64,000 nt of DNA from Ianthella basta (GCA_964019415.1 OZ025879.1:6237368-6301367), one strand, 5' to 3'; shown: positions 24,897-37,918, counted from the stretch's first letter. The notes: generated by a model from the sequence alone, not told the origin. Numbers and translations are program-made.

Positions 24897-25404
24897 ACAG
24901 TTCCCACTACCTGTGACGCCAACTAGCTCTAAGTTTACGGTCAAAACATACGCAAGTGCATACTGCTGTTGCGCGATTGTCCTCCAAGATGGCCGACCCT
25001 AAAATTCGATTGCGCAACTGCATAAGCTCTATTGCGGGAATCTATCAAGGCGAAGATCAGTAAATTGACGCATGATGATCAAGGACTTCACATTGCTATC
25101 AGCTCAATTATCGTACGTAGACGCTGTGCTTCAGCACTCCCTGGAACCGTTCCAGGCGCGAAACGGCGACTTCTGGAACTCCCCAGCATGAGTACAGGTA
25201 GCGCCTCACCTTCTGCTTTCGGCCATTTTACTGCGTGTTTACACAACATAACGAACCTGTCACCTCAAATTTGCACAAATTCTCACCTTTCGCCGTCTCA
25301 GGAATGTTGGGATTCTGCAGCGGAAGTTGTGGGGCATGTTACCAGGCCCTATTTTCCGCGGGGGCGATGAAATAGGGACTGGCTACGCGAGGCTAGCAGC
25401 CGAC

Positions 25405-28400
25405 AGCCTCCCCTCCATTTTAATATGCTGACGTCATCGGCGTGCACCATACGGTACACGTCACGCGCTCATACGCTAGGTAGATGAACATTATAGGTCA
25501 CAACAACCTCCAGTATGCATATGTAATAGCTATAGCTAGGAAGCTATCCGTTTCCAGCCCATGGATAGTGATATACATAGCTAGTTGTCCACATCTGGTA
25601 CGTAGCTATATAGCTAGCCAATCCCGACAACCTATCCTCCACCAATAGATATACCACTAATATCTATAGCTAGCTACATATGCCATGTAATTTGAATATC
25701 ATGCACCTTAACTCAAAAAATAACATGCTATATACAATGCACCATGTATGTTCATTGGTAGTCCTATGGATACCAGTCAAAGATCTCAAACTGTTTCGTG
25801 CATGATTGAATGCCAGATAGCTAGTATATAGTTTATAAAGCCCTGCAATGATGATCAGTTTATGATCATGATCACTGAATAGCTTAGCTTAACTGAATAG
25901 CTCAACTATAGCTTAGCATTCAGAGACACATGTACATTCATCACAAATTATCTACCAATGCCATGGTAACCACCTTACTGGTCAGGGGTATCTTAAATAA
26001 TTTGTTTGCATGCCTTTACAACCACTTCTCCAATTGTGGGCAATCCCAACATTGACCAAGCAAACCCATATAAAATAGGCAGAGTTAATTGTGGTCAGTT
26101 GGGATTCTCACTAGTACTCCCACCATGCAATTACAACAAGGAGGTGAAATTTGTGAATCTGCATGGCAACTCATCCCTGTGCTCAAGGGCAAACTCAAAG
26201 TGCATGCATGCCAAAGCTGTACATGAAGTATGAATGGCTATTATAGATTCCCCTAATGATGCCATTGCTAATCACAAGTGGATCATCTCTGAATTACACA
26301 TGTACACAACCTAATCTGTCAAACTACCCTTGAAGACTTCTGAGTGGCTATAGGCATCTTAGAATTTCAGGTAACAACTCCAGCTAATCATAGGGGGGGG
26401 GGGGGCTGGAGTCTGAGTCAAAATCAATTGCAATGGCTTGACCTGAACATCAGTCCTCTCCTTATGATTGCAACTGGCTTTCCTGAAATCAAACTCTATA
26501 CACACTTCTTTACCTTAATGCACTACTGGAAGATACCACTCCCATGCAGCCTGTAATGTATAGCAGACGAACCACTTGGCCAAGCTGTTCAATGAAATTT
26601 TGTTGACAATAGGTGAGTTGGCCAAGGAATATGAAACAGCAACAGTCCCCTCCCCCTTGCCAGTGTAATATTATACTAATCTTTGCATCAGCTATAAAAC
26701 ACAGGTGTGCATATACGAATTACTACACATGCTCATGGTAAAAGCAAATTGCATACAGTCAATATTGAAATACAAACATATATAATAAAATTATTGTTAC
26801 ACATTTATAGCCATCATAACATATGTAATGTGTAGATAGTCAATCATCAAGAATATTGATTGCAGCACATGTTTGAAGCAATTCTCTTCGATCCTTCCAT
26901 TATTACCAACTCTGCTACAAGGATTATTAATGATGGCCTTTCCAAGTCCTGATGTATAGTCTGGGTACATAGCTGTATGGTACAATTATGTAGCCTACAC
27001 ACTGTCAGGAAGCTGACAATTACTAGCTACAGCTACGTACGTACACCATGGACTATAAGGTATACTTTCAGAGCTAGTTACATAATATTATGTAGCTAAT
27101 GGTCCAAGAGAACTTACAATGCATGTCATGTTTCTGTACACATGCACGGCAACTCTTTCCTGATGAGTTCACATGCAGTGATCTTTGCCTATAAAAATTG
27201 CTGCAAAATTAAATGGAGTGAAGTTGGCAGAAAGCAGGGTAATCATGGCTTCCCTTGTGTACCTGTCCACACAATTAAGACAGGCCACACGCCAAGAGGG
27301 CCAGAGAAGTCCCATTCACGCATACAACCCCAATTGCAAGACTGCAGATTATATATCATGCATACTGAAACTACGCACGCGTGCATGGAATGTATAACAG
27401 CAGAGTTTAGTCTACCCCATAATATCACTACAGTGCTTGCATCGCAGTATTGCATTCAAGTATTTTTGCAGAAACAGAGTGTCTCATCATGTGCATGTAC
27501 TAGCAGTGGTCTGTCTGAACAGCATAATGTCATGCGTGCACGTGCATGTACTGGTGTATAGTACAGTCACGAATCAGAGCATACATTATGATCCACAAAT
27601 CAAGCAATCATGCATCTAACACAAGACAAGCTTCATTCTCCTTTTGTGGATAATATTTAAAAGCTACCTGTAAATGGAGTGACATGCACTCACTCTAATA
27701 AGATCCAAGTCCTCCACCAATGATAATGAATGAGCCATCGTTGAATAATATAATTATCATTTTACTGCAGAACCAACACTAGCTAGCTACCAAAAATTGG
27801 ACATAGTATGTCAAGCACGACACCACCAACTGCAGCTGACGACATCACACTATACTAGCTAACTGCTCGAAGCATTCATAGTCAGACATGTAAAATAATG
27901 AATAGGTATTATACAATCAGTCACGTATATTAAGTACATTGTGTATTACATAATCTATCCTGATAAGCCGGCAAATTGACCATTTGCTAATAAATTTGCT
28001 GCAAGTGGAGTGAAATTACCTACTATAGCTATAGCTATGTGTGCTGTGTATGTATACTACTAGTATACATATGTACTACTAGTATACATATGTATTCTTT
28101 ATAACCCTACTGTATAGATATGCAAGTAACATCTTGTTGTTAACCTGAATGCACTACATACATGCAAGATGAATACAACAAAAAATGACAATCTGTCTAA
28201 GCAAGACATTTACACCTACCTAAATAACACAAAACAGAATTATTACACTATTACAGGTAAATTAGCACAAGCTACTATAATACTGTACTGAGAAAGCATG
28301 CAACAGATTGTCTTAGTCTTTGCATTCTTCACAATCACGCCTTGGGAAAGCCCCACTGGTAATCTTGGAGAACTATATACAAGAAGAGAAATGACACAGC

Positions 28401-28487
28401 TTGCTAAGTATTTAGCACTAGTATCACATATCACATATGGTACGTACATGAAACATTATCTACGTAAACCATAGCGAGTGTGCCGTT
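25405..28487. other. Non-coding end of duplicated block E; putative ancestral upstream region
   Basis: No exon is supported. About 25410-27600 is alignable with 44530-46240 downstream of the MULE in block E', with many small indels. Before the transposon insertions this was the region immediately upstream of the family-2 signal-peptide exon. It includes a G12 run (26393-26404). From about 27700 to 28100 it resembles positions 200-640 of the window. Tandem palindromic ACTAGTATACATATGT units lie at 28055-28092. Confidence 0.6.
25429..25436. promoter_or_regulatory. CRE-like palindrome TGACGTCA (block E)
   Basis: A perfect CRE octamer embedded in a GCTGACGTCATCG context conserved in block E' (44539-44546). 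In the transposon-free arrangement it lies within about 100 bp upstream of the start codon of the family-2 receptor. Regulatory use is an inference. Confidence 0.4.
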
Positions 28488-28554
28488 AGTCTTGTGTAGC
28501 CCAGACCACCACTCAATAGTGGCAACGAAGGAAGGGTTGGGCAATGCAAGACTA
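28488..28554. mobile_element. 67-bp MITE-like inverted repeat
   Basis: Ends TAGTCTTGTGTAGCCCAG and, on the other strand, TAGTCTTGCATTGCCCA, similar to the 92-bp MITE termini. It is absent at the matching place in block E (near 9137). No clear target duplication was found. Confidence 0.45.
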
Positions 28555-28619
28555 GCTACAACATCTACACACAACACACTAATTATGACAGCTCTAGCAA
28601 TAGTTACCTCAGATCTAAT

Positions 28620-28878
28620 TGTAATAACTTGGGTTCCAGTCGAGACGTCGAAACAACTTTCCCACACTCAAACTCTAATCAATGAAACAGCGGTACAACA
28701 GTACACAAGCACTCTAGATTCTAGACTATCGAAAGTTACGGAAACATGCCAGCTAGTACACAACTGAGCAATTACAGATTTGCACCAAAAACGTTTTACA
28801 GGCAAGCACACAGGATAAATCAATTACAAGCCAAGCATCTACAAATACAACAAGCACATGCAAATCAAGTACACCACA
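28620..28878 (-). repeat. Gypsy-2 3' LTR
   Basis: 259 bp with TG...CA ends, paired with 32827-33085. Confidence 0.95.
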
Positions 28879-28889
28879 CTCCTCCCCCA

Positions 28890-30254
28890 TTAAGAAGAAG
28901 GTTCGTAGTGTGCTGGCGGACGTCTGTGCCGTGATGGATACCTGAGCGGCTCTGGGTCGCAGGCAACAGGTGAATCAGTACGAGGAATTGGAGGATTGTC
29001 CACATTGGCTGGCATGTGTTCATTCTCGGAATTGGACAATGTTGAAGGCAACTCTGCAAACACTTCAGAGTCATGCTCCGAACTCTCTGGAAGATCTTCT
29101 GTGGCTAGTCTATGGCGAAGATGGTCAATGTGACGATTCCAACAAACACCGGACGACAATCTGACGGTGTAGGACAGAGGACCATTTCGCTTCACTACTA
29201 CTCCAGGACTCCACTTCGGACCAGATCTGAAATTCTTAGCCCAGACATCTTGGTTAACCGAGAACTCTCGAGTTCTGGCATGAGAATCATGATAGCGAGA
29301 CTGCTGAGCTTGCTGCTGGGTCACGTGATCAGCACATGAAGGTCGTAACAGATCAAGCCTGGTGCGTAGTTCTCGCTGTAGGAAAAGGGAGCTAGGAGTA
29401 CGGTTGGTAGTGGCGTGAGGCGTGGAACAATAACTCAGGAGAAAGTTGGGTAACCGTAACTCTCGAGGAGTGCCTTGACGTTCTGCTAACATTGCTGTTT
29501 TAAAGGTCTTAACAAAGCGTTCGGCTAAACCATTTGAAGCCGGATGGTAGGGAGCACAGCGGATGTGTTTGACTCCGTTGGCTTCAAGGTACTGCTTGAA
29601 ATCGTCTGAGACAAATTGAGGCCCATTGTCGGTTACCAATTGTAATGGTAGGCCATGCGACGCAAAGATCTGTCGCAAAACAGCAATAGTACTCTTGGCA
29701 GTGGTAGATCCCATCTCAATCACTTCTGGCCATTTAGAATGAGCATCTACCATGATGAGATACATCCTTCCTTGGAAAGGTCCGGCGAAGTCAACATGGA
29801 CCCGCTGCCATGCCTTCGTGGGCCAAATCCACGGGTGCAACGGGGCTACTGCAGGCAAGTCTTTCACGCCTTGGCAGGAAGTGCACCCCTTGGCAATCTC
29901 CTCAATTTCCCGATCCAAACCAGGCCACCAAACGTAGCTTCGGGCCAAACTCTTCATTCGGGACATGCCAAGGTGGTTGCAGTGCAATTCGTCCAACACT
30001 CTACCTTGCAACTTCTTTGGAACAATAACACGTGTTCCCCACAGTACACACACCCCTTCCACAGTCAGCTCACTTCTCCTGTTTGAGAAAGGCTTGGTGT
30101 GTTCAGGAACAATGGAGGGCCAGCCGTGGTGAGTGTACGGCAAGATCTTACTCAGGCAGGGGTCTGTACGAGTAGCTTGTTGAATCTGAGCTACTGTAAC
30201 TGGCAAACACTCCATTCTTGACACAAAGTAGGTGGTAGACTCAGTGGACTCTCC
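28890..30254 (-). pseudogene. Gypsy-2 integrase
   Basis: In the same frame as RNase H, after a TAA at 30255-30257. The HHCC zinc-binding module is complete (ELHCNHLGMSR, then CTSCQ). The catalytic core shows D in VDFAGPF, D in VTDNGPQF and E in SNGLAERFVK. A chromodomain is not seen. The C-terminus is proline/serine-rich and ends just before the LTR. Confidence 0.88.
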
Positions 30255-31610
30255 TTACCTTGTGTCAAAAGGAAGAGGAAGTCTGGACAGACCATCAGCA
30301 TTACCATGAGCAACTGTAGATTTAAACTGTATGTCATATGTGTATGCTGATAGAAGGACAGCCCAACGCTGTAGACGGGCAGCAGCCAAGGGTGGAATTC
30401 CCTGTTTTGGGCCAAGAATTGCCAGGAGTGGCTTGTGGTCCGTGACCAACGTAAACTTTCTCCCATACAAGTACTGGTGGAAACGTTTAATGCCAAAAAC
30501 CAAGGACAGTGCCTCTTTCTCCAACTGAGCATAGTTACGTTCGCTTGGGGACAGGGTACGAGAAGCAAATGCAATCGGGCGTTCAGTGCCATCAGGCATG
30601 GTGTGTGAGATAACTGCGCCAATTCCATAGGCAGACGCATCTCCCGCAAGAGTGATAGGCAAGGACGGGTCATAGTGCACTAACACTTTGGAGGAGGTAA
30701 GAACCTGTTTAGCTTCTGCAAAGGCTTGTGCACACTCAGAATCCCACTTCCACCTTACATCTTTGCACAACAGTCGGTTTAGTGGGTAGATCAAAGTGGC
30801 TAGATTGGGTATAAACTTTCCATAATAGTTCAGCAAGCCTAAAAATGACCTGAGTTGTGTCACATTCTGGGGTTCTGGTGCATGTGTGATTGCATCCAAC
30901 TTGGAAGGCATGGTATGCAGACCCTGTGCATCAACATGATAGCCTAGGTAATCAACAGATGACTGCATGAACTCACATTTTGCTTTCTTCAAATGCAAAC
31001 CGTGGTGCTCCAATCTCCGGTAAACTTCTTCAAGATTTCGCAAGTGCTCTGCGTCATCCTCACCGGTGATGAGAATGTCGTCCAGATAACAAACAACGTG
31101 CGGAATGCCTTGGAGGATTGTGTCAATTCTCCTCTGGAACAAGGCAGGTGCTGAGGCAATGCCATACGGACGGTGGTTGTATTGATAGAGACCCTGGTGG
31201 GTGTTGATGGTAGTGTATTTCTTTGCCTCGTTGTCAAGCAACAACTGTTGGTATGCTTGGAAAAGATCGAGCTTGGAAAATTTCTTTCCCTTGGCCAGCG
31301 TGGCGAACAGCTCGTCTGGTTTTGGCAGGGGATAGCTATCAACATCCAAATCAGCATTGATGGTAACCTTATAGTCACCGCAAATCCGAAAGGTACCATC
31401 TTTCTTGGGAACAGCAACTATAGGTGCAGCCCATTCACTGTAAGCCACCTTCTCTACTATTCCTTCTGCTTCCAGCTGGTCCAATGCTCTACCAATGGCA
31501 TCTTTTGTAGCGAACGGCACTGGGCGTGGCTTGAAAAATTTGGGCTTTGCTTCTGGGCGGACATATAACTTGGCCTTGTGAACACTGGCAGTTCCCAATT
31601 CATCTTGAAC
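30255..31610 (-). pseudogene. Gypsy-2 reverse transcriptase and RNase H
   Basis: One open frame to 30258. RT blocks: FRICGDYKVTIN, KLDLFQAYQQL, YGIASAPALFQR and the catalytic CYLDDILITG. RNase H: AGDASAYGIGAVISH, EKEALSLVFGIKRFH and VTDHKPL. The join to the protease frame near 31610 is a one-base shift, and TAA at 30255-30257 separates it from the integrase. Confidence 0.9.
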
Positions 31611-31999
31611 AATCCCTGGTATCGCTCAAGCAGGGGCTCGAGTCTTTCAGTGTCCTTCCCGACAACGTGATAAATCCGGTGCCAGTCAAGCTTGAGGAAC
31701 TTGAGCCAGTCTCGCCCAAGTAACGCTGGACCACTCCCCGCAACAACTACCAAGCGCAAATGGTAGGATTGAGTGCCGTACTGGACAAGCACCTCCAGCT
31801 CTCCAAGGGTTGGCAGAGTTTCCTGGGTGTAGGTCTTCAAAACAACATTGGTTTTGTTGAGTTTAGCATTGGGAAAGTGCTGCTTCCGCATGTCATCAGA
31901 AATGAGAGACACCTCAGCCCCAGTGTCAACTTCCATTGTGATGGGCTGCTTTTCAATTAGCACCTCACATCTGATGGGAGTGGCCTTAGTGGAAGTCAT
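31600..31999 (-). pseudogene. Gypsy-2 aspartic protease
   Basis: The retropepsin motif VDTGAEVSLI and the ALLGRDWL strand are present. The frame equals that of gag, after a TAA at 32021-32023. It runs out of frame at the RT boundary. Confidence 0.85.
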
Positions 32000-32020
32000 G
32001 CCAATGGTGAAGAGATGCAG

Positions 32021-32806
32021 TTATTCAGAAGACAAGGTGTCTTCCTTGTCGATGTAGTGAGTTGTCTTGGTTTCTGCTGCTGCTTGCTTACGTGGGGGCA
32101 GGCCACGTTTCTTCGATCGACACACCGCTGCAATGTGACCCTTCTTCTGGCAATGATGGCAAGTTGCATCAATGAAGCGGCAGTTCGATGAGGTATGGTT
32201 CGTCTTACCACACCTATAGCATGATGCAGCTGCAGAGTGCTTCTGCTCTGATGAGTGCCTTTTGCCAGGGAAACTTCGTGGATGACTCTTCGTGGACTGA
32301 TGCACTGAGACAGTCTCGGGGCCTTGCAGAGCCTTAGTACCCTTATCTGCAGATTCCATGGCTTGTGCAGTGTCCAGGGCGTCTTGGAATGTCAGGTCCT
32401 TCACTGACAACAGCCTCTTCTGCATGGCCTCGCTGCGCAGACCACATACCAAGCGGTCGCGGAGAGCGTCATCAAGGTGAGCTCCGAACTCGCAGTTGAC
32501 GGACAACCGGCGGAGTTGGGCGAAGTGGAAGCGTTCGGCCGTGATCAGCGGCTTCGGCTCGAAGTGCTTCTTGAGTGCTTCAATGACGTCGTTCAGAGAC
32601 TTGTCTTGGGGCTTCGCGGGAGCGAGGAGGTCACATAGCAGCGCGAAGTTCTCCTTCCCGATAACTGTGAGAAAGACGGACAGCTGCTTATCTTCGGCCA
32701 CGTCGTTAGCAGCGAAGAAAATCTTTGCCCGCTCCACGTACGTTGAGAACGACTCTGTCTCTGGCTGGAACTCGGATAGGGTGCCCAACATAGGTCTTAC
32801 CGCCAT
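32021..32806 (-). pseudogene. Gypsy-2 gag with two zinc knuckles
   Basis: 261 codons from an ATG at 32806, placed just after the primer-binding site. The capsid region contains FAQLRRLSVNCEFG, DRLVCGLRSEAMQKRLL and FQDALDTAQ. Two CCHC knuckles follow (CYRCGKTNHTSSNC and CHHCQKKGHIAAVC). Compared with related gag proteins, about 20 residues before the RRL block seem missing, probably an in-frame deletion. Confidence 0.82.
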
Positions 32807-32826
32807 GATCCCACCTTCGTCGCCAG

Positions 32827-33085
32827 TGTAATAACTTGGGTTCCAGTCGAGACGTCGAAACAACTTTCCCGCACTCAAACTCTAATCAATGAAACAGCGG
32901 TACAACAGTACACAAGCACTCTAGACTCTAGACTATTGAAAGTTACGGAAACATGCCAGCTAGTACACAACTGAGCAATTACAGATTCGCACCAAAAACG
33001 TTTTACAGGCAAGCACACAGGATAAATCAATTACAAGCCAAGCATCTACAAATACAACAAGCACATGCAAATCAAGTACACCACA
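32827..33085 (-). repeat. Gypsy-2 5' LTR
   Basis: 259 bp; the promoter end of the element on the minus strand. Confidence 0.95.
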
Positions 33086-34475
33086 CTAATCTGTGTATTC
33101 CTCGCAATCAGGGCTCTGAAAAGCTCCACTAAGCACCTTGGTGTATTCTACATTAGAAAAGAGACAACACACATTGCTAACTAAGGGAGTATCACACATT
33201 GATGTATCACATAGTAACTATAAGTCACTTGAAACTGATATAGAGCATTTCTGCAATATCTCAATGGTGCCATGAAGTTCATGTGCTTTGGGTGATCTGG
33301 TGGAATGGCTACATTGTTATCAAACATGATCTTCTATAACATCATTTTTATAGATCAGCTGTCCAGAGTTGGAGTCATTGCACCTATATCTAGCACAAAC
33401 ATACACAGTGTATAAACCAGTGAAAACTTGCACAAGTATGGAAGATATGGCTACAAAATGACCCCAATGCTTGCACAGCTCTTACACTAGATATTTACTG
33501 TTCATAGTGGGTCGTGTGCTTATCACTTCTGCAGTGAACCATGCAACACGTTGGCTTGCGCATGCTCACTGACCAGTGTGTAAGAAAGCTCTAATCTCTA
33601 TAGCTGTTGCCGTTAGTTCCATCTCATCAAGAACACGCAACAAGTCCCTCCATTTAGGCCTTCTGTCAACCCAGGTCTCAAAGACCCTGGTCATCTTGCT
33701 TGCCCCATCTCCTTGCTCACCCACCAACTGCTTCACAGTGTTGACAGACAAGCTATGACCAATGCGATCCCAGCAATGTGCCAATGGTTGCACAAATTTA
33801 ACTAAGTGTCTAATATCGACTGGAACCACATCATCAATGCTATCTGGTAGGGGCTCAGTCCACTTCTCTGCAATAAAGATGAATATAGGGTTATTCAGCA
33901 TTCTGTGTATACTCATTACTACTATGTGTAAAGGCACAGTACATATACTCTGGGTCATACTGTATGATCCAAGTTATGGTATTCTGTAAGTGACAAGACT
34001 GTATTATGCATACATCTTTAGCATGGAGCACGTACTCTGTCCAAATGTCTTAAACTTTACTATCACTGTCTCTGTGTGAGGAGGTACAACCAATCTGTAG
34101 CTAGTCCCGGGATTCACTGGAAGTGAACGGCCATTCTTCTTTGTAAGCTCCACAGACAATGGTTCTCCAGCAGCTTGGCCCCACCCTTCATAGAGGTACA
34201 CCTTTGGATTGGGTGTAGGAGGGGGTGACACTGAGGAGATAGGAGTGCTGGACTGACCACTGTCCTCAGCTGGTGCAGCATGAGGTGGAGTAGAGGTATT
34301 CTTATGTGGAGAAGGATGTCCCGAGGGGGGAGAAAAAGGGAGTTTGCGCACATGATTGGGTTTGGATGCAGAGGAGCCACCAGTCTGCACTGAAGGAAGA
34401 CTTGAGTCTGGTTCTCCTAAAGGAAATTCAGCTTGGGCTGACCCCGGGCCTGTACAGCATGTGCGTGTGTATGTG

Positions 34476-34477
<2 letters not shown>

Positions 34478-34532
<55 letters not shown>
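34478..34532. repeat. (TG)n microsatellite in E' intron
   Basis: Slightly longer than the orthologous tract at 10577-10626. Confidence 0.95.
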
Positions 34533-34536
<4 letters not shown>

Positions 34537-36606
34537 AGCACACACAAAATGTCAGCATACAGTGTTACCTTATAGGAGCAGACTTTGAATGCTTCACAGT
34601 TAACAACACACCACAGCATTACAGGATGCACATCCATACAGCCATTTACTAACTTTGCTCAAGCTGTGATAGCACTGCTGGTAGGGGTTGCACCACATCT
34701 GGAGCAGAAGCAGTTACTCCTACAGGCATCCTCACTCTGTTCCCATCAGAGGAGCACATCTCCACAAAGTAGGTGGCCCCAGGCATAGGTGTAGGCAGCT
34801 CCAATACCATGTCTTGTCTTAACTTCCACTTGGAGACAATTACCTCTGCCCTTCCTCCACAGCAGGCAATGGCAGTCATTAATTGGGAGTGAGTGTCAAT
34901 GGAGTCATAAGTCATCATCGGCTGGCTAGCATTAATGCTTGCTGCAAGAAGAGGCCTTCTCTCAGCTACACAAGGACAAGGACATCAGAGAGGTTGTTAA
35001 TGAGTCACATTAACTCATAATATGACAGCAAATCAGAGCATTAACTGGAGCTGACTTGGCATAGGATCACTTTACTGACTAATGTTAGACATTCAGATGT
35101 TTTGACATTATCCAGGGAGGGCACATACATGAAACTACTCAGAAGTGCTGTGTTTTTACATCACCTTGCTGTACATTCTCCTCATTAATCAGTTGTACTG
35201 GCCTCCCCGCTTCCATAGCACGCCTCTTGGCTCTTCTACGGCATCCAAAGATTACAGCACAGCAAAAAGCACAGAGAACAACAACAACTATTCCTACAGC
35301 TACACCGATGAACACCGGCACAGCCCAGTACTCCCAAGGTTTGGGGGATGAAAAATGAATCACTGACGGTACAAAGGAGAAATTGCCGATAAACTGTTTA
35401 GCTGAGGCAAGGCCATTGTCAGATACGTACTTGTCTACGACACACACAAAATTGCCTTCCACACTGGAATCCACTCTGCACCCGTCAGAGGGTATACCCA
35501 GAGAGTCTTAAAATACGTCAGTGGTGACATTGATGCCAAGCTTAAGGTGACAGGAGTCATTGCGGCAACTGCAGCAATTGAGGCTGTCAAAGAGACAGGC
35601 TGACTCGTCAGCCTCCACAAGTTTTGGCACTGCACAGACGTAGTACTCCAATTGCACATACAGGTCAATCTGTGGGTAGGCCGCACAGATTGCAGTGGCA
35701 CTGCCATTATTTAGATGGACTTCCCCTCGGCTCTGCGATTCATGGGGTCTCACAAACCACTCGGACATTTCTGCTGAACCTGCACACAAACAAGGTAAAA
35801 GGGAATTCCCACTTACTTATAGGAAACACTATACTTGGTTGCTTTACAAAAAGACACCAAACAGTTTCAATGTCAACAATGTTATAACCACTGACCTGGA
35901 TATGTAATGTATTGTTGAGCTGTCACGGTTTGCACAATGTTGGACACCTGACAATAGTAGGTTCGCTGTTGCTCAACATTACGAACAGTGGGTGTGAAGC
36001 ACAGTATCTGTGTGGGTAGAGTGGGGACAGGATACAAAAGCACTTTGGGCTCTGCTGAATACATATGTCACCTGTAGCATGTACCACACGTCAGTGCTAC
36101 ACATAATAGGATACAGTGTGCATGAAACAACTTGATCAAAACAACAGCTACAGTGGTTTTAAGGTCTTTAGTCCTGATTGACTTTGTTCCATGATGAGAA
36201 TAAAGTACATATTGGAAGGTATATTGCAAGTGCTTCAAGCGTAGGTCAAATAATGTGCAAATCTACCTTTTCAATACATTATGTACACAATTGGCGAAAG
36301 CAAAAAAGTCAATTCGGACAAGAAACCCTAAAACTACTGTATGAGTGTCAGAATATCATGCCCAGCTGCACCCCATGATTTGCTGAGGTTGATAAACAGT
36401 CACCTAATCTGCCACTGAGGTTGATAACAACTTATCACTGTGTGTGCAAAATCTAGCAACTCGCAGTATAATCTTCAGGGGCCAAGGTACATATGTAACA
36501 GCGCCTCTTGGATTGTTGCATCTTGGGTCTGCTAATTCAGGCCATATACATCACTACCTCATCCAGTGAACCATACCACACACTGCCTACACTCCAGGCC
36601 TCCATG

Positions 36607-36698
36607 TAGTCTGACGTAGCCCAGACCCACTTCCAGCCATTTTATATTGTGCAAAGGGTAGGAAGTGGCTGGAAGTGGGTCTGGGCTACGTCAGACTA
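36607..36698. mobile_element. 92-bp palindromic MITE with 10-bp TSD (copy in E')
   Basis: Same insertion as 12670-12761, with GGCCTCCATG on both sides and nearly perfect arms. Confidence 0.85.
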
Positions 36699-37918
36699 GG
36701 CCTCCATGAGGAAAGACTGATATAGGCCAAAATGCTACCTCACTCCAAGAACTATACATACCCAATCATTAGGGTACATATGCAAGACGTATACACACTT
36801 ACAATGAAAGTACCCAGTAAAAGAAACCTGTACAGTACACACCAGTAACGTCACATTACTGATCAGCCGTTGCTGTACTGTACCCTACATACCTCAGGTT
36901 GGTCCTTATAAAACGAGAGGCAGGGGTCACTGGATGCATTATAGAAATCTCCACTACTGTCATCATAGTACCACCAGTAGTGAGGATCAGGGTATCCTAT
37001 AGCAGAGCAGTTGATGCAGACCACTCCAGCACTGGTCTCCCCCAGTGGAACATTGAGTGTCAGAGGGAAGAGATCAAAATTGGTGGGACCACCATCTTCT
37101 TCTGTCCTTACCAGGAAGGTGGGAGGCACTGGGGTTGACAAAACATTGAGAGAGGGTCACAACATCAGCCAGCAGGCGATTGTCCTACATTTACCTTATC
37201 ATACACACCTGTCCAAAAGAGTGTATAGCAACTAGCTTACCAACTACGTACATGGAGACCTACAGTACTTTCATTCCTATGTTTGGTTGTAATGTGAACC
37301 ACTGGTACAACACATTAGTAACACCGTTGCCTAAGTGACATCATAAGTAGGTAATGGACAAACGATTCGCCTAATAGCGGGTGAACCTTGAGGTCATGAA
37401 TAAGTTATAGCAAAGTGTTTACATAGCCACTTCTAAGAATTACCACAATGGGCCATTACCTGCTATTTTGGGAAGTCACCACAATATATGGGCATGTATG
37501 TTAGAACCACTGCTGCCTTCCATATAATTACAGGCTTCCATTGAATATAATGTACTACTCACCTGGGAGTTCAACTTGAACGGCGAAGTACATGCTCTTG
37601 TCTTCCCCGCCACATAGGCACATGTAGCAACCTGAGGTTTTCTTATTTGTGACATTCACAGCAGCAAGCATTAGCGTCTTTGTCTGCTGGGAAAGCACAG
37701 TGAATACCGCCTCAGCCGAGTGGCTGAAGGACCATTGCACTTTGTCCTGGTCATCACACAGAGAGCATGTCAGAGCTAAAGAATAGTTCTCCACTGCTTG
37801 ACACAAGTTTGCATTAGGTCTTGGGCAATGGCCTTGGCCTATAACACAAGAAGAGGGAAGAGAGTCATTTCACAACAGATGCAAGACACTGAAGGGACTC
37901 CTTGGTCACAAAGGAAGA

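Larger units (their letters stand above)
20631..25395. mobile_element. Intact THAP/DDE + SWIM-YqaJ-PHD DNA transposon (ISL2EU-like)
   Basis: 4765 bp bounded by 29-bp perfect terminal inverted repeats starting TAGCCTCGCGTAGCCAG, with a second inverted block AGGGCCTGGTAAC inside. A perfect 9-bp direct repeat GCAGCCGAC flanks it (20622-20630, 25396-25404). E' has a single, slightly mutated copy of this site near 39641, so the insertion is real and postdates the duplication. Two convergent genes are carried: a THAP-domain transposase on the plus strand and a spliced nuclease gene on the minus strand, both without visible lesions. The gene pair matches the ISL2EU group of the PIF/Harbinger-related transposons. 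The 9-bp duplication does not match the short TSD I recall for that group. Confidence 0.9.
28620..33085 (-). mobile_element. Gypsy-2: Ty3/gypsy LTR retrotransposon, lightly decayed
   Basis: Two 259-bp LTRs (28620-28878 and 32827-33085) differ at about four positions. A 5-bp duplication CTAAT flanks them, and the empty site ATCTAATCTGTG is present in block E at 9183-9194. Minus-strand order: 5' LTR, a primer-binding-like TGGCGACGAAGGTGGGAT, gag, protease, RT/RNase H, integrase, purine tract GGGGGAGGAG, 3' LTR. Defects: an apparent in-frame deletion in gag, TAA at the gag-protease junction, one frameshift between protease and RT near 31610, and a TAA between RNase H and integrase. Confidence 0.95.

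Noticed and set aside
25032-25370. 112-codon plus-strand ORF near the transposon right end
   Set aside because: It lies in the terminal region of the THAP/YqaJ element, with no recognised motif and probable shared promoter function.
29655-30086. Plus-strand ORF of 143 codons at 29.7-30.1 kb
   Set aside because: It is antisense to the gypsy-2 integrase and shows no domain of its own.
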